Assembly (NCBI RefSeq): GCF_910592395.1
Contig: NC_088320.1
Location: forward strand, 2,356,001 to 2,420,000
DNA: 64,000 nt
Direction: 5' to 3'
Source of the DNA: Lineus longissimus
Lineage: Eukaryota > Nemertea > Pilidiophora > Heteronemertea > Lineidae
Below the pieces are notes generated by a model. The model was not told where the DNA came from, made no database searches, and worked only from the letters and a program-made list of their open reading frames with translations. The position numbers and the translations under genes were made by a program. Position 1 is the stretch's first letter. Each line of letters opens with the position of its first letter. This document shows positions 21,450 to 31,800 of this stretch, piece after piece.

Positions 21450-24400
21450 TCACATTTTTAGGAAACATTCCCGAGCATTTTGCCAAATCTGGATAGACTG
21501 AAAAACAGATAGTTCACATTACTATATGGAATAGTAGCAAGATATCAAGAATGCGATCTTAATCAGCCAGAAGATATGTCAGCAAAGGGAGGTTCCCAAG
21601 AAGGAAAGCTGAAGGGGGCTAGTGCAAAGTTCTTCATGTAAATTATGCTTGTAATGTTTGTGTCATCTAGACTTGATTATCTACCCCAAAGTGAAGTCAA
21701 ATAATGGACAAGATAGACCTGATTTCTTCAATTGTTTGAAGTTGACTGCAACTACAATAAAGCCAGCGCTTGTCACTCTTACCTTTTTACATTTTTCAAC
21801 TTGCATCACAGCATAATTGGTACAGGACTCTTTTATATCTTTGACTTTCTGCTTCCTGAATCGCTCAATATCCGCTAGGGCTAACTCGGTGAACAGCCTG
21901 GAAAAGTCATTTCAAAGATAAGTTTAGTGAACTGAGATGGTGCGGTAGCAAGTCTTTGTGAAGATCTAATGGAAGCCGCTGATGATACAATGGCCCTGTA
22001 CACTTTTGACTTCTCCCTGACTAAACATTAATCCACTAAGTTCAACTGTGGAACTCTATGAGTGAACATTGAAGAAGACCAAGTTCTTGAAATCAACAGA
22101 AAACCTCAAACACTTACTGTGCCTCCTCATTGACTAGTTTCAACTGTTTTTCACATTCATCAATCTCCTCTTCAATTTTTTGTAACTTCTGTTCTCGAAC
22201 CTCGGGCGTGTCCCCACCAAATATTCGTGACTTCATCCCGCTAAAGGAGAACCCATGCTTACCAGTCGACTGGAATAAAATTTAAATCTCATTTTACGTA
22301 AATTAGCATCAGGTGCTTGTGCAAGTACAGATTACACTCCAAATTGATCCCAAGAAAAGTTTCTTTTATGGACTGCATTTGAAGTGACTACAATATCAAG
22401 CCGGTTGTTTATGCTTTGAAATACCTAAAATAAACTCACCACTTGTTCTCTCTGTGTATTTTTGTAAGACAAAGCATCTTCTGCCTTTTCTAACTTCAGT
22501 TGTATGAGCTCTTGTTTTCGGCACACCGTCCGTAGTGCATCTCCGTATGCATAATATTCCTTGATCTGGTCGGCGAATTGTTCCTCGTCTTCCAGGATTC
22601 CATCTATGGCGGAGGAGAAACTGAAAACAATTGATACTAAAATCTGGGAAACGAAATTTTGAGGAGAGGTGGGTTTCATCAACACAATGCTAGACACTAC
22701 TACTATAGATCCATGCACTTGATTGGGAACAACGTTTACGAAAACGTCGCGTCACGTCACGTTACACTGATGTAAAATGCATGGTGACGTGACGACGGCC
22801 AACACTACGTCATGTAAACGTTGTTCCCAATCAAGTGCATGGATCTATAGTAGTAGTGTCTAGCATTGTGTTGATGAAACCCACCTAAGGTGGTTTATAA
22901 TGACTCGTCAAATTGCCTCATTTCGATGTGAACAACATGTGTAACAGTATTTGTAACCGAACTGAACTGTAACTTTCATCAGTATTTTTTCCCAACTTAC
23001 ACGTCCATATAGTGTCCCGCACGCTGAAGACCATCTCCCATTTCTTTCTCTATCCCGCTCCATTCGCTAAACACTCGGCCGTAGTTTGCATGAACCTTGT
23101 GGATACCGTATAAGCTGTCAGCCATTTTCTGAAGTGATGAAATAATATCAATCAGGCCTTTCAATTACATGGAGACCTCTACACCCTGTATTTTTTTAGC
23201 CTATTTTGGTGACATGTTTTTTTGCTTTTTAGCTTAATTTGGGGACATTTCGTCGTGCCAATTTGCTTGAACATCGACGTCCTTATTGACTGACATTGTC
23301 ACATGCACCTGAAAACTCATAATTTTAAGATGAAAAGTATCAAATTAGGCCATTTAGGATGAGATTTGGTCATTTAAGGTGTCAAAAAAAGCTTCAGGGG
23401 TCAAATTACCCCTTAAAAAAATTTTTTTTTTTTTTTTTTTTTTTTTCTATTTTGGGGACATTTTTTCAGGGCCTAATTTGGGGACATGTCAAATTTCCTA
23501 CACCGTATAGCGGTGTGAAAATGATGTAATCGAAAGGCCTGTCAATGAAGGTAGCAATGAACATACCATCAGTCGTGGGAAGAGTAAGATAAAAGGCCTC
23601 GCCAGGAATGAGGAGCGGCAAGGTGTTGTGGTTGGAGAGAAACACTAGACTGATAAACGAAATACTATTTCATGAAATGTACAACTCACAGCTCGTATTC
23701 TCAAAACATTTGATGTATTTGTCTGAAGGTCATTTGCGTAGTTCTTCAGTTCATCAAATGTCCGGTCGGCTTTACGTATCCTGTATGAAGCACTTATGGC
23801 TTTTAATCGGGAGTCAGCCTGGAAAAGGAGAAGAAACATAAGATCAGAAGATGGCAAGTGTAGTTTTCTTGGGAGGTTGAGAGCAGGAGCAGAGAGTTTG
23901 TGTGAGGCCGGGATGTGTCAAATGTAAAATATCTTGAAGAAAGTTCTTGAGATTATTCAGGAAAATGCTGTAAATAGCGCTCAAAACCTTGTTGATTTAT
24001 TTACCTTGCTGTAATAATCAGTAGCATAAAGTGACTCCTTCCACCCTTCCTCCTGTCTTAAAAATGCCATGAACATCTCATCCTTACTCAGGGTCGGATG
24101 CATAGCAATTCGGACGAGATAGTTCTCTAAACCAGAACGCCGCCTCTCGATGTAATCAGGGTCGAATTTATCTGAGGAGACATTCTGCCAGGCATAACTC
24201 ATCTGAAAAGAAACATACATTAGAATACTCTAGCTAGAGAACTGATACTTTCCACCTTAGTAAGAGGTGCTGAAGACTTCATCGTATATGAGTATCAGGG
24301 TTTCCAACTTCTCCTCAAAGCGGGTTGTCGCTGATGGTGTCTGAAAGTGACATTGTCTGATGTAGAGATAATGCCGCAAAAAATGCACATCGACCCCTAA

Positions 24401-26400
24401 GACACTTTCTGGGATCGATTGTATGCATTATTTAGTCCAAATAAGGATGAATTTGAGGCTGAAATAGACTTTCTTATACTCATTTGACATGTGTTTGGTG
24501 GTTTAAATGTGATAGATGAGTCAATGTTTTAGATATTTTCACAAATCGCTAAAATACATTAGTGCGAAAGTCTTGCATTTTTACATTGCATTTTACGTTT
24601 TCAAAGGGATCAACGGATGTGGGGAGAACGGGATGAAGGTGAATACTAGACTAACAATGACGACTATTGTAACACTGGCCACACCTGCAGGTATACATGA
24701 TCAACAAGGAGAATCAGTTCTCCAACCAATGGATAATATTATCCTATTCTTGTGTCTTCAAGGTAAGCCTTCCAACTTGCTGAGCATTCCCCTGGATGGT
24801 GCCTTGGAAATTGTGCGGATCACATGTAAAGCAGTCAAAATATGCAAGCGTTTTCCTTCGACAGACAGACCAGCTCGGCAAGTTGGAAGGCCAATCTGAT
24901 TCTCGAAAGGCTGGGGAATTGATTCTCCAATGCGATGATTGCAAAGCAGAATGCAGAAGTTGAACTGGAAGCATAACAACTATATGATGTAACACGAACC
25001 AAGCTATCATGCCCTCCTGCGGGTAACCTCCACTGAAAATGACACGAAAGATTCTTCCTAATAACCTATCAGACAGTCAAAAACAACTGGTAGAGGATAC
25101 TATGCATGCAGTCCCTTCATAAATGGTTTGTCTGTATCATTTTGGGTTCTGGAGTGTGAACTACTGTTTGGATTTCTTTGACATTTGGTTTTTATTGATT
25201 TGTGCTTTGTAACAAAACAGGTTTTTTTCGATTCAGCCAAAACATTTACAAATGGGCTTTAGATCACCACAGGAAGCGATGGGTATGGTATCATTAGGCG
25301 ATGGTATTATTTTTATTATGGGGGAGGGATTATATGCAAACAGCAAAGAGTAAGAGTTACCAAATTGGGGGTCTAGAAAAGCAAACACAAAAGTTAAAGA
25401 AAAGCAGTATAGAGTACATCCGGTAACAATCAACAGCAAGAAAACTCCTCGCATGAGAAATGCCTAACTTGTACAGCAATGACATCACTTCATCTGATAA
25501 AACTTTCATCCATTCCAACACATCTAAAAAACAACAAGTCACAAGTTTGTCTTATTTCTCCACCTTGATTCTGCAGAAAATATTCCATGCAAGGAAATTG
25601 ATAAACAAAACTATTCACCAGAAGATTGAGCTGCATCAATGGAATAATGGCTCTAACATAGCTTTGAATTTTACAGCTGGACCACCCCTTCCTTTATTTG
25701 TGTCTACAGTTGCATACATACCCTTTTCTCTGGAAGCGGAGGTACAATTATGGAAGGATACATGATGTCCAGGTAGTTCCTTAGCAGCTCAAATTCACTG
25801 TATCTCCTCCAGAGGGCACAGGTGGGTTCGCCAATGAACTTCATGGTGGGATCTTTCACCCTTGTAAGAAAAAGAATGGAACCATTGAGGACAACTAGCC
25901 AAGAGTAGAGTATACTAGGTGTGATGCTTTGAGAATCACATCCATAATTTAGGATGCATTACTTCCAGTCCATCTGATCTCCAGTTCAAACCACGACGAC
26001 AAGTACTAGGACAGCTAGAGCTCTTATGCCACTTGTTTAGGAACCAATTTCACAGTTTCAAATCATACCTTGTTTCAACCAGATATACTATGAATGTTTC
26101 CTGGAGTTTCATTGACGTCCCAATTCTCTTCTCCGGTTCTGTCAGAGTAATATCCATCCATTGACGCAGATATTTATACTGAAATGAAGAGAAAAAGGTA
26201 AAATAGGACAGGAAGTCGGACAGTTTCTGGCTTTTTGTGACCGTGTAAAAGAACGGATCGCTCTAATTTTAGTTTTATTCGAAGCCTGTGGTATCACTCT
26301 TTTATACCTTTCTTCCTGCGGGAGCTGGGCTGTCCATATCATCATCATTTCCCCCCATTTTTAGCTCGGGGGAGTAGCTTTCCATTCCATCGTCCGCCAT
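21450..26400 (-). CDS. SNX4: Sorting nexin 4, 10 coding exons, complete
   Basis: SNX4 is a PX-BAR protein that binds PI3P on early endosomes and drives recycling and autophagy traffic. Exons in transcript order: 26400-26308, 26178-26069, 25860-25722, 24202-24005, 23818-23690, 23128-23001, 22620-22440, 22269-22118, 21897-21783 and 21497-21450. They total 1,293 bases (430 residues, human 450) with all phases matching. The PX domain includes ALWRRYSEFELLRNYL and the proline motif IIVPPLPEKR. The BAR region carries DPDYIERRRSGLENYL, ADSRLKAISASYRI, HANYGRVFSEW, EKEMGDGLQRAGHYMDV, AIDGILEDEEQFADQ and the terminal IQIWQNARECFLKM. The start is at ATG 26400 (MADDGMES); another ATG immediately precedes it, and the frame stays open into the upstream minisatellite, so a longer N-terminus cannot be excluded. 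Confidence 0.96.
22667..22886. repeat. Perfect foldback: 73-bp inverted arms, 74-bp loop
   Basis: Positions 22667-22739 and 22814-22886 are exact reverse complements by my base-by-base reading. The loop holds a smaller GTCACGTCAC/GTGACGTGAC inverted pair. It lies in the SNX4 intron between the exons at 22440-22620 and 23001-23128, so the pre-mRNA would form a long hairpin. A foldback MITE is the likely origin. I see no clear target duplication. Confidence 0.9.
23416..23446 (+). repeat. Poly(T) tract in SNX4 intron
   Basis: Long T-run, interrupted only near its left edge by A-rich sequence. It could be a retroposon tail in minus orientation or simple slippage. Confidence 0.6.
24708..24928. 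repeat. Second foldback in SNX4 intron
   Basis: Outer arms GGAGAATCAGTTCTCC (24708-24723) and GGGGAATTGATTCTCC (24913-24928) pair with two mismatches. Inner arms GCCTTCCAACTTGCTGAGC (24767-24785) and GCTCGGCAAGTTGGAAGGC (24873-24891) pair with one mismatch. It is probably a decayed MITE of about 220 bp. Confidence 0.6.
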
Positions 26401-26404
26401 CATT

Positions 26405-26925
26405 TTTCTCATTGGCCACCTATCGGATCTTGATGGAACTGAAAAAGCCCCATCATTTTCTCTTTGGCCACCTATCGGATCTTGAAGGAACTTAAGAAGC
26501 GCCATCATTTTCTCTTTGCCCACCTATCGGATCTTGATGGAACTGAAGAAGCGTCATCATTTTCTCATTTGCCCACCTATCGGATCTTATTGGAACTGAA
26601 AAAGCCCCATCATTTTCTCTTTGGCCACCTATCGGATCTTGATGAAACTTAAGAAGCGCCATCATTTTCTCATTTGCCACCTATCGGATCTTGATGGAAC
26701 TGAAAAAGCCCCATCATTTTCTCTTTGGCCACCTATCGGATCTTGATGAAACTTAAGAAGCGCCATCATTTTCTCATTTGCCCACCTATCGGATCTTGAA
26801 GGAACTGAAGAAGCGTCATCATTTTCTCATTTGCCCACCTATCGGATCTTGAAGGAACTGAAGAAGCGCCATCATTTTCTCATTTGCCCACCTATCGGAT
26901 CTTGAAGGAACTTAAGAAGCTCCAG
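26405..26925. repeat. 52/53-bp minisatellite abutting the SNX4 start codon
   Basis: The word CACCTATCGGATCTT recurs at 26417, 26469, 26521, 26574, 26626, 26678, 26730, 26783, 26836 and 26889, spacings 52 or 53 throughout, giving ten near-identical units. On the minus strand each unit contains AAAATGATGG, the same context as the authentic SNX4 start codon (AAAATGATGGCGG). The array is therefore in the 5' UTR or promoter and looks as if it grew out of the start-codon region. Because 52 is not a multiple of three, successive units put the upstream ATGs into different frames. Confidence 0.9.
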
Positions 26926-26929
26926 ATTA

Positions 26930-28853
26930 CTGTTGAAGCCTTCAACAGGAGATACCCAATGAAATAATTCAATGAACGCCAAAATAGTTAAAGTGACTTT
27001 ATTTCCAAGACACAACAACACCTGACAGCACATTCATTAAGGAACAAATTGATAAGATATCCCTGAATTTAGGAATTGATACAGAACTGAAGGTATTGAT
27101 TGTCTCACCAAACTCGGCAAGGGTGGTGTTAATATTCAATAATGTTGGCTATAACTGAGACACTTCCCTGGGTTTTGGGGCAAAATGACAGTTTGAACTT
27201 ACTGTTGATTAGTGAACCAACCAATACCCAACAGGGAGTTATCAATTTCTATTCTAAAACACCTCCAATTAAACATCGGTTACCATTCCATAACCGCCAC
27301 CTCTGCCACCAAAACAAGGCACAGTGCATTACACACCGTAAACATTGATACATCAGGTCTCAGGTCTCGGGGTTAAAGTTATGGTGACATGATGGAGGAT
27401 AAAGATCAACACATTTTGCATAGACTTTTTACAGTTCTACTATGACGCACTATGTACACGCAAAAACACACTTCAACGAAATTAAAACAACACGATAAAG
27501 AATTTACAGCCACCTAATAAAGATACACAGATACATTCGTACAACTAAAGCAATAACTGATTGTTAAATCTCTTCAAAAAATAGAATACACATTTGGTTG
27601 AATCTAAGCAGGGAACTGCTGCTGTAAGATAAACAATTTTAAAGTAATCTGTTGACAAAAAACCCTGCTAATTCATTATGAAAACCAGTTGATACATTTA
27701 CGACTCATTTCATTGAAATACCACTCACCACAAGGCCTTCAGGTGAAAGCAGTTTGTAATTGTAAAGCCATGAAGAAAATAACCACCAAGAGTCCAAGAA
27801 TTAAAGGCTGGTTACCTATTCAATGAGCTGCCGTCCCTGGTTGAGATTCATAACATAAATGCTTGAAAATAAAACAAATGAAAACTCCCAAACCGCGTAC
27901 CTATTTTTATAATGTTGTATTGGTAGCTGCCAATGAAACAGTATATCATGAAACAGTCACTACATGCATGTTAAAGAAGCATTATATACAATTACACCCC
28001 ATTCTGCATAGATAAACATACATACAGGGTGCATAAGAGATGGTACATGAGCATCAGCGTGTCAAAGTCCAAAAAATGTCACTCACCAGTCCCACTGTAG
28101 CACACACATATTTACATTACATAGCAAAACCTAAGAATTTTAAGGAAAAAATAGGCCAACACCACCCTGGGATAACGTTGCAGCAAGATGGCCGAAAGTT
28201 TGCACTAATTAGGTCAAAAAACAAACCATGAATTCAGTATCCCAATGTTTTAGGGAGATTTCAAAATAATCGGGCAGTTTAAACTATAACTTACAACTCT
28301 AAGATCTATTATATACAAACATTTATCCAACAATGTAGCTAATGGCATGGACATGGGGTATTATTTCATCCGGTATAGAAAACTATCTTTTGACAGTGAA
28401 AAAAATTGGCCTTGGTCAAAAATGACCTGATTACATTTTCCTTGTAAACTGGACACGTGAGATGTTTTAACACTTATGGCACAGATTTACTTCATCTTCT
28501 GTCTACCTCTCACAGGTAGAGTGCTTTGATCATTCACTGTTATGTTAGATTTGATGGTACAACTTAAAATAACAGCGTTAGTTGCCATGGCAACAATAGA
28601 TATGAGCGTGATCAGGTGAGCACACTAACAAGAATACCATTCACATTGAGAAAATATTAATCATTCATTCTTAGCTGTAACAAATGTGTTGTAAGCTATT
28701 GAAAACACTCTGGGTTTACATAAAACCTAGTGTTTCTATGACGAAAGTTGGACACCGATAACGTATGAATGGACATCTTAATACACAACAAGATCAATCT
28801 CAAGAGGGGCTGAAATGGCCCTTTTTTAGGATGTTCTTTAAATTTCTTTGAGC
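26930..28853. other. Convertase 3' flank and SNX4 upstream region
   Basis: No coding exon was recognised. Minus-strand AATAAA at 26998-27003 may end a long (about 1.9 kb) 3' UTR of the convertase gene. The SNX4 promoter should lie left of it. Otherwise AT-rich sequence. Confidence 0.4.
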
Positions 28854-28859
28854 TTTATT
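28854..28859 (-). terminator. Proximal poly(A) signal, convertase gene
   Basis: Minus-strand AATAAA only 22 bases past the convertase stop codon. A proximal signal this close is possible but short; the one at 26998 is an alternative. Confidence 0.35.
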
Positions 28860-28881
28860 CTTTTTGCAGCTGGAGCCTGAA

Positions 28882-31800
28882 CTACACCTGTCTATCATGT
28901 TCCTTTGCCACTTGATACTTGGGACCGCACATACCACATTTTTTCTGGTTGCGCAGTTTCTTTTTCCAAACAAAATAACCTATGAGACTTATTGCTATTA
29001 TGATTATCAAGGCTATAAAAATATACAGAGGGGTGAAGTCCATCTCTCCAAGAATCCGCTCAAATGGGGCAAGGACGGGACAGGCTGCTTCGCCATTGTT
29101 GACGACCGTGTAACTTGTGTTTTGTCCAGCACGTGGGTTGGCTTGTGTTCCATATAGGGTAAGCTTTAGACTTGATATCATGCCTGAAATAAACAATCGT
29201 CGTACTTTAGTGGTAGAAATTAACATTAGAATGACTGTACTGGAGGAGAGAATAGATTCCCTATATTTTGACGCCAGATGTTTTGTGCCTGGCGAAATTG
29301 AGTGTAAGGAGTGCATTACCTCTGTTAAAGGTATCTTGGCGAATCTATTGATGCCTGTAACCAGTATATTCATTCGATTGGGCACTGTGAAATTCGATAC
29401 GCGTCTGACACATCCTGGCGAGGTTAAACTTATATTGGACACAAACCTTCACCCTTAAGATCACTGAAGGCATCCCTGAACTCGACCTTCCACTTCCCAT
29501 CACCGGCCTCTCCCCAGAAATGGACGCTTGTCACCGACCAATCAAACTGGGTCTCCGTTGTGTCTTTGCGCCGTCCAGGAACGATACCCGATACAGTTCC
29601 AGATGGTGAGGTTAGCGTAGCTGCCAGGTAGCCTCGAGCAGTGTAGTTCAGACTGAAGGAAACTTCCACGTGTTCGAGATATGTAATGTTGCCGCTCTTA
29701 CAACTGGCAATGCCGATTTCTATTTCATGGACGCCTACTGCAGTTCTGGAAGAAAATGTTGGAAAGAACATAAATTAGAGACACCAGTCCAATCACCCTA
29801 CTGGCGGTAAAAAATCCCGACTCGACCTAAAGAAATAGATAGGAGCTCAAAGACTGATAGTCGTCGCTTACTTTTTGGGAAATGTTGTCTCCTCCTCACA
29901 CATAATTGCCGGCTCCACAGATTTCCAATCCTTGGCGTACCGCACAAGTTTTCCAGCATCGAGGAGGCCAAAGCCAAAGGTTGGACTCACTGAAGTATAA
30001 ATATGAACTGATACAAGGGTCAGATCACCGGATTACAGGATTACACATCTACGGGGTGCACTTTGCAATGATATATGACCACTGGCTGTTTTATTTCATG
30101 GTTTTGTGAAATCACAACGAGGCCATACCTTCATAAAGTGCTCTGACAGCATATTCTGTTAGATTTTCATTTGTTCAGCCATATCTTTTTCAAATTAGCA
30201 GGAAATCCCCCAAAAAATGAAATAAAAGAAACATTGAAATGTCTGGTCCTCCAGCACATACCTTTGTTGTTTGCTTTGTTGGTAATCCAATCATTTGGTT
30301 CAAACTTCTCAACTGCGAGAGAAGTCATTGTGATCAGATGCTGGATATCCCTCCATGTTAATGCAGGGCTGAAAGGTCAAAATATCAATTTGTTTTGCGG
30401 TATAAATATCAGCTTACAGCAACAATTTCAAAGGTTTCACAGCAGGTGATAAGTCAGATATGTTGCAGGGTCTACTCTAATGGTGTGTTCACACTGGATG
30501 CGAATTGAAACCGAACTCCGTAGAGCGCTCTCCGGAATACGAATTGGTTAATCCAGTTTCAGAACGGTCGCGTCACACTGGCCCGAATACGCATTCAAAT
30601 CGGTTTAAAACGCGCCATCTATTATTATTATTATTATTATTTATTAACCTCCCATATGGGAGAATAAAATTTACAAGTACAAAACATATAAGTATATAAT
30701 ATCACAGTATCACACAGTCATTATTAACAAGTTAAAATCGCGTAAGGTGCTTGACCATTTCCATCTCCTGGCCATGCATATATTGCCAAAGTTCGGGTCA
30801 AAGAGGAGTGTCCTCAGCGAGTCAACACCACCGTCGCTAAATGCGGAGAATCCCGGCCTCGCCCTCGAAAAACGAGGCCAAAACCGGGGAAAACCCCGCC
30901 GCGACGATGTTGCTGACCAGCGTACCTTTGACCAATGAACCGGCGGCAACATACCTTGCCAGGAAATGGAAATGCAAGTCACGTGCAAGGGAGTTGATAT
31001 TTCCCTATTCTATGGCATAACGAAAAACGATTTGAGTTAATGAGATCATTTAAATACATCAGTTAACTAGTTCGGAGCACTAGTTCCCGCGGTCAAAGGT
31101 CACTTTCCATGCGCCGGGCGCATGCGCAGTGCGATCGAAAACCTTAATTCGTATCAAGCGCGTCACACTTGAAATCTCAATACGGTTTCGTTGATTCGGA
31201 TTAGCTGATTCGCATTCAATTCGGTTTAAGAACCGTGTTGGTTAAAGCGAATTGAGATCGGTATGAACCGAATTGAGTGTGACGCCCCAATACGTATCAA
31301 CGTTTTAATTCGAATTCAATTCGTGTTAAAACCCCAGTGTGACCACGGCATAAGGTACCACAGCCTTGGTAAACCTAGCAATCATGCCTCCCTGGATAGG
31401 CAAAAAACAACTGATGCGAGACAAAAAAGATCTCACAAACATGATATAAATGAATGCATGTTTTTGTCTTTTCCTTTCTTCTGACGAAGAAAATTTGCCT
31501 GGTTGCCCCCTATCCAAAGCTTTAAACTTGTGTGGCCTTTGTTACTCACTTTGCCTGTAAAGCCAATGAGATGATTCCACCTCCAAATGCGGCAGCAGCA
31601 GAAGACTTGCCAAAATCATTTGTACAGCCATCGAGCCCAGTCGTAGTTACCTTAAAGAAACACACTTCTGATAAAACAAGGTACTATGAAGAAATTTGGT
31701 TTTGTCAAACACCAGATTCTCTTCAGGGGCCACATATGCTGACAGAGATCAACACACTTTAATGTGTAACAATCAATAACTTTTAGAATAGACAAACCAC

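Noticed and set aside
26302-26680. Open frames repeating MMALLKF and DPIGGQREN
   Set aside because: These are translations of the minisatellite. Only the part from MADDGMES onward fits SNX4.
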